A stretch of 64,000 nt of DNA, from the NCBI GenBank assembly GCA_963978545.1, contig OZ021724.1, positions 102,999,523 to 103,063,522 on the forward strand, read 5' to 3'. The notes beneath the pieces are model-generated. The model was not told the DNA's origin. It ran no database searches and was given only the letters and a program-made list of their open reading frames with translations. This stretch comes from Linyphia triangularis. Lineage: Eukaryota > Arthropoda > Arachnida > Araneae > Linyphiidae. Both the position numbers and the translations under genes were made by a program. This document shows, one piece after another, positions 1 to 11,625 of this stretch (its first letter is position 1; every line of letters begins with the position of its first letter).

Positions 1-216
1 GTCTGCTAATTGGTTTTTGAAAAACAGAATTTTAAATTTTTATTTAGTTCTTTTAAATTAATTTTTTTAATTAATTAATAAATATTTTACAAAACGATTT
101 CTAATTGGGCTACAGCTCTGAAAATTTCAACAAAAGTAGTTTTAGCCTTTTAAAAACAGAAGCCGCTTTTGAAAAACAGAATTTTAAATTTTTATTTAGT
201 TCCTTTTTAATTAATT

Positions 217-400
<184 letters not shown>

Positions 401-420
401 TCGTATCGATATATGACTCA

Positions 421-1417
421 AATTCTAAGTTTACATTTTAGTTTTATTCTATCTTCAAAGATACAGATAAACTCACTTTAAAATCAAAAACATAATTATT
501 TAAATTTAAAATCTATATTTATTTGAAATTTTTTCCACTGTTCTCGGTGGGCGTACCGGAATATGTCCCGATATTCCGGTAGGCCGACCTGGTTGGAGCC
601 AATTTGTAAGCTGCTCTAACCTCAGGGTGGGTATTCGGCGAAAAACAAGTGCATTGCATGGGGAAAATGAGAAGGGATCCCCTTTCTTTCTTCAATAACA
701 TTTCTTGCTGACTACCAGAAAAAAATATTTATCTATTTTTATCGATCGCCAATTTCGCGCCAAGCACAAAACTACAGCAGGGCCATCTGTTGGCCTAGAT
801 TATAACTCTTCTAAAATCTAAACAAATTGTTTTGCGAATTATAACACACAGAGATATGTGTTTTTTTAATTGAAATGAAAATACATTAAACAAAATCTGT
901 CTTTTTATTTATCGCAAAAATCTATTCAAATAAAACAAACACTCTCCCCAAAAATATGTTCCATAAAAAAAGTTTCCTTTTCATGTATACTTGAAATTAC
1001 AGATTTTTGAGAGAGCCTGTTTTGTCAATTTACTAAAGTTTTAATTTCTCCGGATTTGAAAATTTACGGGATATGCTCAGTCTATTAACCACCTAATATG
1101 CGTAAATTTTTTTCGAAAAACGAGCCTTATAAAATTTTTACTATGTTCATTTATGTATATAAAAAAAAATGCAAATAGAAAAATAACGACAAACTACAGG
1201 CACAAGGCCCATCAAGGTTGGTTTATTTTAACTCTTCTGAAAGGATCCCCCTTTGAACAATCCTCCGGTAAAAGTTCAGCATTTAAAATTAATTACACTA
1301 GTACAATTACGATTTGTGGAGACAGATTGTACCACTTTTATCAATCACCTAGTAAAATTTTTACCATTTGAAAAGGTACTATATGCTATAGTTAATATAA
1401 CCACTGCTTACAACGAA
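421..1417. other. Unassigned AT-rich spacer with one perfect hairpin
   Basis: I see no gene in this stretch. A GC-richer island around 530-720 contains a perfect 10-bp inverted repeat with a 6-nt loop at 555-580 (ACCGGAATAT, loop GTCCCG, ATATTCCGGT). The rest is AT-rich without recognisable structure. Confidence 0.5.
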
Positions 1418-1489
1418 TCCTGATGGTCTAGTGGTAGGACGCGTTGTTGCAAACACCATGGTCTGCGGTTCGAATCCCGGTGTAAGAAA
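1418..1489 (+). repeat. tRNA-like sequence (SINE head or tRNA pseudogene)
   Basis: The segment carries a D-arm/A-box-like GGTCTAGTGGTAGGAC and a perfect B box GGTTCGAATCC at tRNA-like spacing. The two ends do not pair into an acceptor stem, so a functional tRNA is unlikely. It is more probably the head of a tRNA-derived SINE or an old tRNA pseudogene. I could not place the 3' limit of any SINE body. Confidence 0.5.
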
Positions 1490-1604
1490 TCCTCTACTTC
1501 CTGCAGTTGACCATGGATGTCTGCGATGATCTGCATAACCAATGTATATGGTACCCGTGTAAAGTTTTCATTTATTTTTTTAATTTTTCCCGGTTTTTCC
1601 AGGA

Positions 1605-1860
1605 TTTTGTGGATATCTAATAAACATCTATTGGTCGTCCATTGGATTTTGTAGATGCTAACTGAATGTCTTTTGGACGTCTGCAATGTCCAGAAAAAAT
1701 CTTATTGGTAGACATTGTGGAAGTACAATGGATGGATAAAGTACAGCGTTTTCCGGGACATTTGACCATCCATTTGCCGTCTATTATATATAAACGTATG
1801 ATCCAATAGATATCCAATTTTTTTAAAAGCATATCCAGTAGATATCTATTGGACGAGTTT
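1605..1860. repeat. Degenerate short-motif repeat
   Basis: Variants of ATCTATTGGACG, GGATATCTA and TTGGACGTCTGCAATGTCC recur in both orientations over about 250 bp. The array is too diverged to define a unit length. It adjoins the internal part of the terminal-repeat element that follows. Confidence 0.35.
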
Positions 1861-1864
1861 TGGC

Positions 1865-2101
1865 TATGTGGGTTGTGGCACTGCGTCGCCGGAGGTTGCT
1901 GAGGTGGTAGTGTGGAAATAGTGCACTACATGGTGCTACTTATCTGTTCGAAATGCGGGTCACCAATGTAGCGATGTGCGCTAACAGGGAGTCGAACTCG
2001 GGACTCCTAGATCAGAAGACAGGCTCTCTAACCACAAGGCAAAAGCGATTACTGGTGCATAATCGGTGTTGTATCTGTTATTTGTACACGAGAACACCAC
2101 A
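1865..2101 (-). mobile_element. TRIM-like retroelement fragment: one LTR plus part of the internal region
   Basis: On the minus strand the LTR runs 2101-1977 and begins TGTGGTGTTCTCGTGTACAA. It shares the stretch CGTGTACAAATAACAGATAC with the repeats at 9493-9952. A tRNA-like core inside it has the A box TTGTGGTTAGAG and the B box GAGTTCGACTCC, and it ends TACA. Directly after comes TTGGTGACCCGCATTTCG, a PBS-like start as in many arthropod gypsy elements. No second LTR is visible, so this is a 5' LTR with a truncated internal part. Confidence 0.5.
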
Positions 2102-3410
2102 AAGCATATACTTTGAAAGTACTATACGTTTAAATAGCGATTTATAAATACTATATACAATTGTGATTAATGATAATTTAAATGTTAGGAGTTGGGAAAG
2201 CGATAAATTCATTCCACAATAACAATAAATAAACACTCTAAAAGCGATAAAATACAAGTTAGAAAAACGATAAATTCCCTTCAGACAACGATAAATAAAT
2301 GTAAGCAACAGAAAATGGTGGGGGAGTGGGAGGAATGTTGAGAGTATAAATAGCCAAAAAACGCTTTAATAAGTAGTTCCCGTTAAGGCGGTGTGTTTGA
2401 ACCAGGTTGCCAGACAATTGAGAGTAGTAGACGATATTCGCCTTTGATTTTCTGTTTCGTTATTTTTTGTAACCTTCCTATACGTAGATTTTCAGAAATA
2501 TCTTGAGCTCAGTAAAATGACGATATAGAAAGAATGTTTTGCTTATAAAGAATTTATCGAAATTGCCAAATGGAACGAAACTTGGAAATGTTCTCGAATT
2601 ATACATACATATAGTCTATCTCAGTTCACTTTCATAAAAAAAAAAAATAAAGATATTATTTAATGCAAAGCGATACAATTTTTGTCTTTGCCTACATTTT
2701 TAGTGCCTTTGAAAAAAATAATAAGCAAGTCTTCCTCAACATGCGCTGAAGTAAATTTTGTGTGATTGTGTTCTTCAAGAATTATGACTTCCGTTTTTTA
2801 ATTTCACATTAATCATCCATTTTGTGAACAAAGCTGGTTTTCGTATCAGAATTTTTTTTTGAAGAAGAACCTTCTCTTTGATAGCATACTTCCTGAAAAA
2901 ATAAAGCCCGATTAATAAACCAACATTATATCAGATTGTCATCATATAGTAGTTGATTTTAACGTCATATATAAACCTTTCTCAGATATTTAGGACACTG
3001 TTGGTCTATGACGTCCAAAAAATATGCTTATAAAACTCCTTGTTCTTTTAAAACAAATTGAACTGAAGAAAATGCAATCCTCTTTAAGTTTTGTTTTTAT
3101 TTTTAAATAAATTCGCTTCGAAGTCTAAGGATGGTTCGTGTGACAAAATTTTCCCACCTTTAAACTTGGGCAGAAAATTTGCCCGAAACAACAAGCATTA
3201 ATACTTTTGACTTAATCATTTTGTAGTCATTGAAGTTCGAGAGCATCTCCAGTTATTTGTGTGTTGTTTTTGGGTAGTTCACATATGGAGAACTTTGTTT
3301 CCTAATCGAAGTTAAAAGAGAAGCCTCGCGTTACGACACCTAGATCATCGCCATATTGTTCGAATCCAAAACTTACGCCCTTTGTTTGACTACCCTCTTG
3401 TTTATTCGAA
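2102..3410. other. Non-coding region upstream of the BTB gene
   Basis: AT-rich sequence with no recognisable gene. It presumably includes the promoter and 5' UTR of the BTB gene at 3411, but I could not identify a convincing TATA box or start site. Confidence 0.4.
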
Positions 3411-4454
3411 ATGAATCGGGAAAGAGCATTTTGCGTCCTACCTTTCTCTTGCTGGACTTTCGGCGAGCCATTAATTCTTGGGAAAGTAGGAAGGGCTGAT
3501 TGGAGTATCATTGCGCATCCCGATAACGTGCAGATACTTCGAAGTGACAGTAGCGGAAGAGTGACTTTTGATGTAGTAATGGTTTGTTATGCGTACGGGA
3601 ACGCGTCCCGGGAATTTAAGTCTACGGAATATTTGAGCGACGGAGAGGGCTACATGTTTTTTTCATTTGGGGGTGTTTTACCATTCTATGCTGGCAGTGG
3701 ATATCAGGGTAATATAAAAGTGTACTTCAACGCATGGCATCCTGTTGATGGTAGACCTAGTATGTTAAGCATTCCCCCTAACGACCCCACAGGTGCAAAA
3801 CCTTGCACTTCGGCGCAAGTGTCCAACGACCTTCTCCATTTGCTGGAGAACCCCGATTCTTTCTCGGACGCCACTTTGAAGTGTGGTGACGTCACGATTC
3901 CAGTCCACAAGTGCATACTGTCCGCTCGCTCCCCCGTTTTCGATGCTATGTTCAAGAACGAGATGCAAGACGGCGTTGTGAATATTGTCGACATGGAACC
4001 CGACGTCCTTCAAGCTATGCTGAGGCAGGTGTACAGTGGAAAGAATGACCAGTTGACCAATTCGATGGCAGAGGATCTCTTGTCCGGTGCTGTGAAGTAC
4101 CAGCTGGACGGGCTGAAGTCGGCCTGTATCGACAGACTCAAGTCGAGCATGAATCCTGACAATGTATTCCGCTACTTGCTCCTTGGAGACATGCTCGACA
4201 CAAGCTTGAAGGATAGTGCGATCGACTTCCTTTGCACTAGCCAGTTTTCCGAGTTGGAAAAAATGGAAGATTGGAAAAAGTTGAGGAAGGAGCAGCCAGT
4301 CTTGGTAACGGATGTGCTGACGTGTATTGTAAAGTATGTTCAGGACAAGTGGTGCCGCCCAGCTGAACAAATTACTTTGGAACAAGATGCGTGGTTTGTG
4401 GATCCAGTGGAGATAATTCCAGGTGCTTTACTTACATCCGAATCCGAAACATAG
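3411..4454 (+). CDS. MATH/BTB domain protein, TDPOZ (speckle-type POZ-like), 347 aa
   Basis: This gene likely encodes a substrate adaptor of the speckle-type POZ class, whose known members bring MATH-bound proteins to Cullin-3 ubiquitin ligase. Residues ~1-125 are a divergent MATH-like beta-rich region. The BTB/POZ domain spans roughly 146-255, with the hallmark stretches FSDATLKCGDVTIPVHKCIL, SARSPVFDAMFKNEM and LLSGAVKYQLDGLKSAC. A BACK-like helical region (~256-330) follows. The start is the first ATG after an in-frame TGA at 3387-3389, so no coding sequence continues directly upstream in this exon. The frame is open and intronless, as is common for TDPOZ genes, which are greatly expanded in spiders. 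The MATH half is short and weak, and a 5' exon cannot be excluded. It is on the opposite strand to the transporter gene. Substrate specificity cannot be read from the sequence. Confidence 0.88.
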   Translation: MNRERAFCVLPFSCWTFGEPLILGKVGRADWSIIAHPDNVQILRSDSSGRVTFDVVMVCYAYGNASREFKSTEYLSDGEGYMFFSFGGVLPFYAGSGYQGNIKVYFNAWHPVDGRPSMLSIPPNDPTGAKPCTSAQVSNDLLHLLENPDSFSDATLKCGDVTIPVHKCILSARSPVFDAMFKNEMQDGVVNIVDMEPDVLQAMLRQVYSGKNDQLTNSMAEDLLSGAVKYQLDGLKSACIDRLKSSMNPDNVFRYLLLGDMLDTSLKDSAIDFLCTSQFSELEKMEDWKKLRKEQPVLVTDVLTCIVKYVQDKWCRPAEQITLEQDAWFVDPVEIIPGALLTSESET

Positions 4455-6147
4455 CTATAACTTTTTTTTCTGTAAACGCTTCTTGCCCTGTTAACGGTAA
4501 TCCAGAATTTTAAGATTTTTAAAAAAATTTCTATCTTGTTTGCAAGAGTTTTTAGTCAGACTTAAGAAAACAGTATCATTTAACAGTAATTTGGAATGAT
4601 GGAATTTAGCAAAATACAAGTTTTGGGGTTATTTTAATCTGGGTTGGATAAAAAAAGTTTTTTTTTCCCCCAAAACTTTTTTTTTAAACCAGGTTTTTTT
4701 AATAATCCTTTTCTAATTGCATGTTTACATATTTACAAATAAAAGTTGACGTTAACTTACTAGAATAATTAACGTTCAAATAACAATTAATATTCTTTCT
4801 AAAAATAATTTAAACTAAATAAATTAGCAATTGTTGCTACTTATGTGGACATTCAAATCGTATTAAAATTTAATATTTTATTTAGAGATTTTATTCTTTA
4901 AATTCAATGTATTCAGTAGAATACAATGGTACTTGTTTACTATATAATGCATGGAATATTGCTCCTAGATTTATCAGAAATGGTGATATATTGTTTAAAA
5001 GGATTTTTTTAAAGTTCAGAAATAAGTTGTTAAATCACAAAACCTCTATTTTAGAAACAAATTTGAAATGTAACCTATAATTTAAGTTTAATTGATAAGT
5101 TTGAATAATTATAAAACATTAATATATTTATTAGATTAATAAAAAGTTATTGTTCAATAGTCTTTAATTACAAGATTTATTTTAAAATAAATTATGACTT
5201 ACTCTATCCATAGTATTTATTTTCATTTACAAAATCATCACTCGGTTCATGGAAAGAAAACTAGATTCTTATTCCTTTATTCCCGTTTAAAACAAATTTA
5301 AAATTTAACTGTTAGGATTTAACATTTTGAATAAAAAAAGTTTTGCAGCTTTTTTATAACATTTTCTTGCAATCGCCATCATTCTATAACTATTACATTT
5401 TCAATAAATTTATTTTGAAAATAGACATCTTTAAAATGGAAAACGTTTGGTTAAAACTAGAAGTTATTTACAACATCGAATAATTTAAAGTGTCTAATAA
5501 TAAATAAACAAATAAAATACATTTTAAAATTATTCTTTAAAAAACCTTTTTTTTTTTTTTTTGAATAAAAATATTTTAAATTATTCTTTAAAAAAACCTC
5601 ACTTCTTTAAACCAAGATTTAAACCCATGCCAAACCTGGTTTTAATGTATTTATTAAAATAACTGATTTTCAACCTTTATCTCATGCTCCGTAGCAAAAT
5701 TCTCTTAATATCGCTACATTATTGCAGAAAATAGCTGACCTCTTTAAAAAAGACCAAGGTATTTAGTTTACATCTGCTCCGTCCCAAAAACCTGGCCCTT
5801 GACCAAGGAAAAATAAAAATATAATGGTTTTTTATGGGTTTTTAAAAAAAATTATGCTGTGATAATATTTCTGTACCAAAAAATTAGTATTTTGTTTATA
5901 TTTTGGATTCAGACATAATCTTACTATAAAATATCTATGATCTAAAGATCTTGTCAACTGTTGGAAATCTGTTCCTAGTTGGTTCCAATTTCAATGCTTT
6001 TTTAATAGGAAATTAGGATATTAGTATAATATATTTTTCGTTATTGAAACTTTACTGACAGTTTTTAAACTAATAATTTTTCTGTGTAGAATAGCAAAAC
6101 AAGGAATTAAACCCATTGTATCTTTATTTTGGGCCAACATCCTAACA
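4455..6147. other. 3' flank of the BTB gene; AT-rich, no gene
   Basis: Contains the presumed 3' UTR of the BTB gene, with AATAAA-type signals in an AT-rich context, then low-complexity DNA. Motifs such as TTTAAACCAGGTTTTTTTAAT near 4683 recur as inverted fragments near 5610-5650. No coding region is seen. Confidence 0.45.
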
Positions 6148-6662
6148 GTGGGTGGATCTTAGCATAGCCCACCTCTTGGCATCTTTTGGAATTCTCGCCA
6201 AACAAGTGGCAATAACGTCGCCAATGTGGCAACCATAAACGGATTATGGGGGAGAACCGTCTAGAATCTTACGGAGCGCCCTGTTTGAACGTCGAATCGC
6301 AACGGCGTTTCGGAACCAAAACTATTTGAAATGCGCAACGAAATTCTAAAACTTGATTGGTTAATTAATATGTATTAATTTTTTTCTGTCATTTATGCTT
6401 CTGGTCTCTTGGGAGAAAGTTTTTATGATTTTACGAGATTCTTTATTCGGCAAATCATTAACACGTACCCTCCGCCGGCAAAGGATTAGCAAACACATTT
6501 TTGGTAAGTCTTAATTTTTTTTATAAAATATTATTATTTCTGCCTTTAAGTATCGCTTTTTAATTGAAAAATAATAAAAATAACAAATATTCAATTAGTA
6601 GTCAACTTGGCGAGATTTGAAATAAGTCGCCAAAAGGTGGGCCCATCTAAGATTTTACCTTA
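6148..6662. mobile_element. Candidate non-autonomous DNA element with degenerate TIRs
   Basis: The left end (GTGGGTGGATCTTAGCATAGCCCACC, then TTGGCATCTTTTGG and TCTCGCC) matches the reverse complement of the right end, which reads AATCTTAGATGGGCCCACC, TTTTGGCGACTTATTT, TCTCGCC. The arms are about 60 bp and old. The interior is non-coding. No target duplication was identified, so the superfamily is unknown. Confidence 0.5.
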
Positions 6663-7127
6663 ACATTTGATACCTACTCACTAATTCATGTATTGCTTTC
6701 ATGTACCATCTCTACTCACAAATTCATGCATTGCTTTTTTTTTCTTCATTACAGTCATTAAAAATGACGCTATTTTTAATAAATATATATTGTTCAGTTA
6801 AAACGTGACTGTTTTAAAAAAATGTAGAATAGGAGATTTGGCAACCAGAAAAATCGCCAAAATCAAAATCATAGAAACTGGAATGAAACAAAAATTTAAA
6901 ACATAAATAATTGTAAAATTAAGTTAATGTATAAATAATAATAAAATTAAGTTAAAATATAAATAAAATTAAAATCTTACTTAAAATCGACCCTTTTTCA
7001 GAAACTGCATTTATCCGGGAAAAACACCAGATAAAATCGTGCCAAAGAAATTTCCTATCCGTACCAAAAATTTATACACTTTTTAACATTCCTGATACTT
7101 TTCAAATTTTTCTGCCATGTGTGGGAT

Positions 7128-7250
7128 GTGGATGGCAATTATACTGGATAATATTTGGCAGGTAATCTGTGGATGGCAATTATACAGGGTAAAATTTGGC
7201 AGGTAATCCATGGATGGCAATTATACAGGGTAAAATTTGGCAGGTAATCT
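7128..7250. repeat. 41-bp tandem repeat, three copies
   Basis: Three consecutive copies of a unit starting GTGGATGGCAATTATAC and ending GGCAGGTAATCT. The second and third copies are nearly identical; the first differs at a few bases. Confidence 0.9.
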
Positions 7251-7429
7251 CTTCAAGTTCTATCACGAAAGCAGCTCCTGTAATTACGAAAAATATATGG
7301 AACACGAGCTGAAATTTTTTGTCAAATGGAAGTTTTTCTTCCAGGACTAATTACATTGAAAAATTTTGAATAATTGCATTACTGCATGTTATTTAGTGTT
7401 AAAATATGACTGTATTTTCAACGTCGATG

Positions 7430-8460
7430 TTTTCAATTGTGTGTATATATAAAATGTTTATTAGTCTTAGTCGAGAAAGATTATATACGAAGCTGTAAAT
7501 TAAGCAATGAACAATGAGCGATTGTGAAAAGCGATTGAAGTATATAAAAAGAAGTGGAAAATGTTCTATTGAAGTAAGTGCTAAGAATAACTATTTAACA
7601 CTTAGCCTTTGGTTGAATTTTTTACTTTAGCAATATGGTTTGTGGAGTTTGAGTTTTAATTATAAGACCAAAGAAAAAAAAGTGGTTTGTTTCCTGTAAC
7701 CCTACATGCCCTAAAATTGATATGCAAAAATTTCGACCCTAAAGTGTTTTTAAACTTTTAAGAAAAAATTGATTAGAAAACGTTCGTTAAAGCAATTAAT
7801 TGATTATCGTGTAATGAGCAGTTAAACCTGAAGAAAATTTTTTAATGTCAATTTTAATGTAAATACCTGCACATATACCCAGGATATTGACCCCCAAAAA
7901 TAAATATACTCGAGTATTTTACATCACTGATCAATTTTAAATCTTGCACATTAATACTCTGATAATATTTTTTTTGAATCGTTGCTAAAAATATTTAGCA
8001 AATAAAAACCCTTTTCTCTACTTACCTACCCTGATATTTTTGCCCATAATACAGGAAATAAACCTTTATTTCTTTGGCCTCATATAAAATCAAGGTTTTT
8101 GAAAAATTCAGTTTTAAAACTACTACTATTTTGAAATTTTTTTTTTTTATTTAATTCCTGTGTAAAATGTTATTTGTTATGTAAAATTTTCTTATATATG
8201 TCTGTTATTTAGTGTTAAAGTATAAATGTATTGTCAATTGTATATATATTTGAAAATGCCTACTGGTCGAGTATTTTTTCAATCGAGGACTTATTTGTCA
8301 GGATGTAAATGAACAGTTAAAGATGAACGACAGAGAAAGTGTGTGATTAAAAGTAAATACAGATGGTGGATATGGTTTTGTTGAACTACTTTTAAATCAG
8401 TGCTAAGAACAACTATTTAAAACTTAGCGATTGGTTGAATTCCTTTGTTATGTGATATGG
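7430..8460. repeat. Diverged direct duplication (about 7430-7640 and 8205-8460)
   Basis: Both segments contain, in the same order, TGTATATATA, a TATTAGTC or TACTGGTC stretch followed by GAG, and AGTGCTAAGAAYAACTATTTAA followed by ACTTAGC and TTGGTTGAATT. Similarity is patchy, indicating an old duplication or two copies of an unnamed repeat. The ~560 bp between them shows nothing recognisable. Confidence 0.6.
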
Positions 8461-9492
8461 TTAATAGGGTAGGTTATTTTAGTTATGAAATATCAAGTTA
8501 GTGTTTTTAGTTATTTATCGTCAAGTTAATGTTTTTGAAACAATAAAAAATTTGTATTCAAAACAGCTTATTGTGTATTTTTATTTTTGTTCTTCAATTC
8601 TTAAAAAGTTCATTTTTTTTTCTCTTTAATTTTTACTGAACAGGTTTTGTAAGAAATCTCTCTTTAAAAATATTACAAAGCATGATAACAACAAAAAAAA
8701 AAAATATTACAAAACATGTTCAAAAAGAATTCAATACTCTACTCCTTGTGTTAATTGGCAATTTCTTTCATTAAGTTCTTTTAAAATTTTAAGTTTTTAT
8801 TTATTTTTGATAAATACATTAAAATATCTGTACAAATAATATAACACAAAATAAATAACTTATAAGTTTTTTTAGTGAGACGTAAAAAGAGCTCTAGTGC
8901 TTATAAAAAGAGCAACTCTTTCTCCCTGCTTCCAGAAATAGAAGTAATTTTTTTTATTACTGATTCTTGGTGGGAAATAATTTTTTGGAAATAAAACATT
9001 ATGCGTTTATATTGTATTTGATTTTATGATGCTCGAGGAAAAAATTGCATTATCTGCCAAATCACTTAGAAATTAAGCTAAAAGTCCTTTTTTTTACCAA
9101 AATGTTAAAGAAAACAAGCTGAAGTCCTAAATTAGAAAATGTGATTTAGCTTTTTTGAGCCACAAATTTGGCAAAATCACTATTTTTGTTAACTAAAGAT
9201 TATAGGCATCGAATTAACAAGCTGAAGTTATAAAAGTATATGTTTAAAGTTGAAATTTGGTATAAATCTTAGTTATTTTAGATTAAAGAGTGACCTATGG
9301 ATGGAACTAATAACCGATTTGGCAATTTTTTAAAAAGAAAATTTTTACTTTACCCTGTTGACCTATGAGCCTGTTGTTGGTTTTCAAATTTGTATTGAGT
9401 TTTTTTATTAAAGAAATTTTGTTTTACAGTTTCAGCACTGAAATCACTGCATCCGTGTTACTTTTAGAAATTTGAAATTTATAGGGGAACAC
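8461..9492. other. Unassigned AT-rich spacer
   Basis: No gene, tRNA or transposon end could be recognised here. Confidence 0.4.
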
Positions 9493-9952
9493 TAAAGCGT
9501 AGTAGCCTTTTTTTTCGGTCGCTGGGGATTGATCGTGCGACCTTTGGTTTCTCAGCCATATACTTTATCCGCTAGACAAAAGAGATCTCTGGTGTCTAGG
9601 AGTTGTATCTGTTATTTGTACACGAGACCACCACATAGCTCCATCCCAGTGAGTCGCAAAGGGACGAACGATTGAGTTGCTTGCGCGTGCGGCAGTGAGT
9701 CGCCGGAATTTTGCTTTGCTGTTTGGCAGTGAGTTGCCAAAGATGTTGTGGAAGTCGTTCAGTATTTTCAAAAGGTGCCCGATAGATGGCAGCACGATTC
9801 AGTTGTCCGATAGTCACCAATAAAGCGTTAGTAGCTTTTTTTGCGGTCGCTGGGGATCGATATTTGGTTTCCCAGCCAGATACTCTATACCTAGACAAAC
9901 GAGATCTCTGGTGTCTAGGAGTTGTATCTGTTATTTGAACACGAGACCACCA
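9493..9952 (-). mobile_element. TRIM-like element with two LTRs carrying a tRNA-like core
   Basis: Read on the minus strand, the 5' LTR is 9952-9821 and the 3' LTR 9635-9493. They share CTCGTG, CAAATAACAGATACAACTCC, CTAGACACCAGAGATCTC and a CGCTTTA end. Each contains a tRNA-like segment with an A-box-like TAGCGGATAAAG and, in the 3' LTR, a B-box-like CGATCAATCCC. The ~185-bp interior begins TTGGTGACTATCGGAC (PBS-like), has GCCATCTATCGG close after it, and ends CTGGGATGGAGCTA (PPT-like). The element at 26941-27424 has all three landmarks in the same order. There is no coding capacity. I found no clear target-site duplication. Confidence 0.65.
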
Positions 9953-10226
9953 TAAACGCCTAAAGGACTTTCTAATAGGAGCCACTCCATATTGAGTGCA
10001 AATACTGCGCAAAATCCATTTGTCAACTATATACTTGGAAATACTTTTTTTCTGAGAAATCAAACTCATTCTGTCTGTCACTTGATTCGGTACGTATTTT
10101 CTCGTCGTCCGTTGACGAACGTTTTTGTTGTCAACTCAAAGTTTGAACCACCGTATTCCTATAAAATCCTCGGACCAGTCAGTGCCGTAGATGCCTCAGT
10201 CATCTGTCCGTACCGCCCATTTCAAC

Positions 10227-10561
10227 CATCGATATAGATAAACAACTGGATAGACTGCTCCATTGTCAATGCAAAGAGAAAAACGCGCCGGGGATTGCGA
10301 AGCTGGTGGGAAGATTAACCAATCACAGTTCACTTTTATAGTTGAATGGAAATGCGAAAAACCTTGTAAAATGCTAGAGTATATATTTTTTTGCACATTA
10401 TTACTAATTAAGGTCTACTATTGACATTTCTGCTGTGTACAACCCAAAATTTTATTTTCAATCCTCGGCAATCCGTATTTTTTATCCCACCAACGGCATC
10501 TGGCAACGGCTTAATTTTCCCAGCGTTAAGCAGTCTATCCAGTTGTTTATTTATATCGATG
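10227..10561. mobile_element. hAT-type MITE, copy 1 (335 bp, 8-bp TSD)
   Basis: Terminal inverted repeats of ~33 bp begin CATCGATATAGATAAACAAC and continue TGGATAGACTGCT; the right end is the inverted match. The element is flanked by a perfect 8-bp target duplication, ATTTCAAC, at 10219-10226 and 10562-10569. An 8-bp TSD with CA...TG termini suggests the hAT superfamily. There is no coding capacity. A second copy in inverted orientation lies at 17161-17492. Confidence 0.88.
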
Positions 10562-10569
10562 ATTTCAAC

Positions 10570-11091
10570 CAGCTAAGAGAATACGTTTGGCAACCTTTTA
10601 GTGTCTTCTATGGTCGACGGAATAATACGTAACTACACTATTTTTATACAACTGAGTGATAATATTTTTCACAAGATATCAAAAGTGTTGTATAGTCACT
10701 ATATTAATATAACACTGTAGCAATTTTGTGTGGTATTGGAATCTGTACATAAAGTTAACTGCCTATTAATAAAACATTAAAACAAATTAAGCATTTAAAT
10801 ATTAATAGGAATTAATAAAAGGAATTTCTATTGAAATTATAAAGGTATTTAAAAACCATGCATCAAAATTTCTTGCAGCTTGAAAAACCCAATTTAATTA
10901 TATTTTCTAAAAATATACAGAAGGGAGACAGAATATGACTCCTGGCTATATTGTGAGTTCTAATTCATACAAGAAAATCTAAGGGTGTGAAACAACGCAC
11001 AGCTTTTATTTACGCTAATAATAAGGGTGGTCCACTGTTTTAAAATATTGAATTAATCTACATAATTTGCGCTTGAAGTATTTATATTTTC
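10570..11091. other. Unassigned AT-rich spacer
   Basis: No gene or repeat end recognised between the MITE and the LINE fragment. Confidence 0.4.
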
Positions 11092-11625
11092 ATGCTATCC
11101 ATAATACGTAAAGTCAAGAGCATATCCCAACTGCACAAAGTGCACTTTCAGTGGATCACGTCACATGTAGACATCCACGGAAATGAATTGGCTGACACTC
11201 TTGGGACAAGAACACCCTGTCCTCTCTACTCAAGAACTCGCATATCAAGAGTTATACTCAAAGAAAATAGCTCAAAATAAAGCGAAATGGCATATACCTC
11301 CGTCTCACGAATGGTATAAAGCCAAAAAGCCAGGACACTCCCTATCTCTTCCTTGTGATAGGCACACTAATACCCGTCTGTCCCGACTTGCTAGTGGTCA
11401 CCTTAAAGGCCTCACATATTCTGGGGGAAGCAAAAATTTTCCTCTTTGCCCTAAATGCCAAAAAGAACAGGCATCACCTCAGCACATTTTGGACTGCCTT
11501 GGACTGGACTGGGAGGACATTTATAACTGTCCACAACTTGTGTCAGACTTCATTAATGTCAATGGCTTCACTGATATTGTCTGACTTCGTCAGACAAAAG
11601 GGAGATTAGAAACAACAACAACATA
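11092..11625 (+). pseudogene. 5'-truncated non-LTR retrotransposon: RNase H and C-terminal part of ORF2
   Basis: The first frame contains FQWITSHVDIHGNELAD, which matches the conserved end of the RNase H domain of jockey/I-group LINEs (W-x-P-SHVGIxGNExAD type). After a frame change near 11183 the tail continues to a stop at 11582-11584. It includes RLSRLASGHLKGL and a CPKCQKEQASPQHILDC motif, the usual C-terminal cysteine-rich segment. The 3' flank ends in a short AACAACAACA tail. Everything upstream of the RNase H end is missing, so this is a dead 5'-truncated copy. The exact clade cannot be set from this fragment. Confidence 0.78.

Noticed and set aside
1418..1489. Functional tRNA gene
   Set aside because: The A and B boxes are good but the acceptor stem does not pair, so it is listed only as tRNA-like.
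3765..4385. Minus-strand 206-codon frame opposite the BTB gene
   Set aside because: Antisense shadow of the MATH/BTB coding sequence; no family resemblance.
9596..10081. 161-codon minus-strand frame
   Set aside because: It runs through the TRIM-like element and its repeats (duplicated WWSRVQITDTTPRHQRS is a repeat translation), not a gene.
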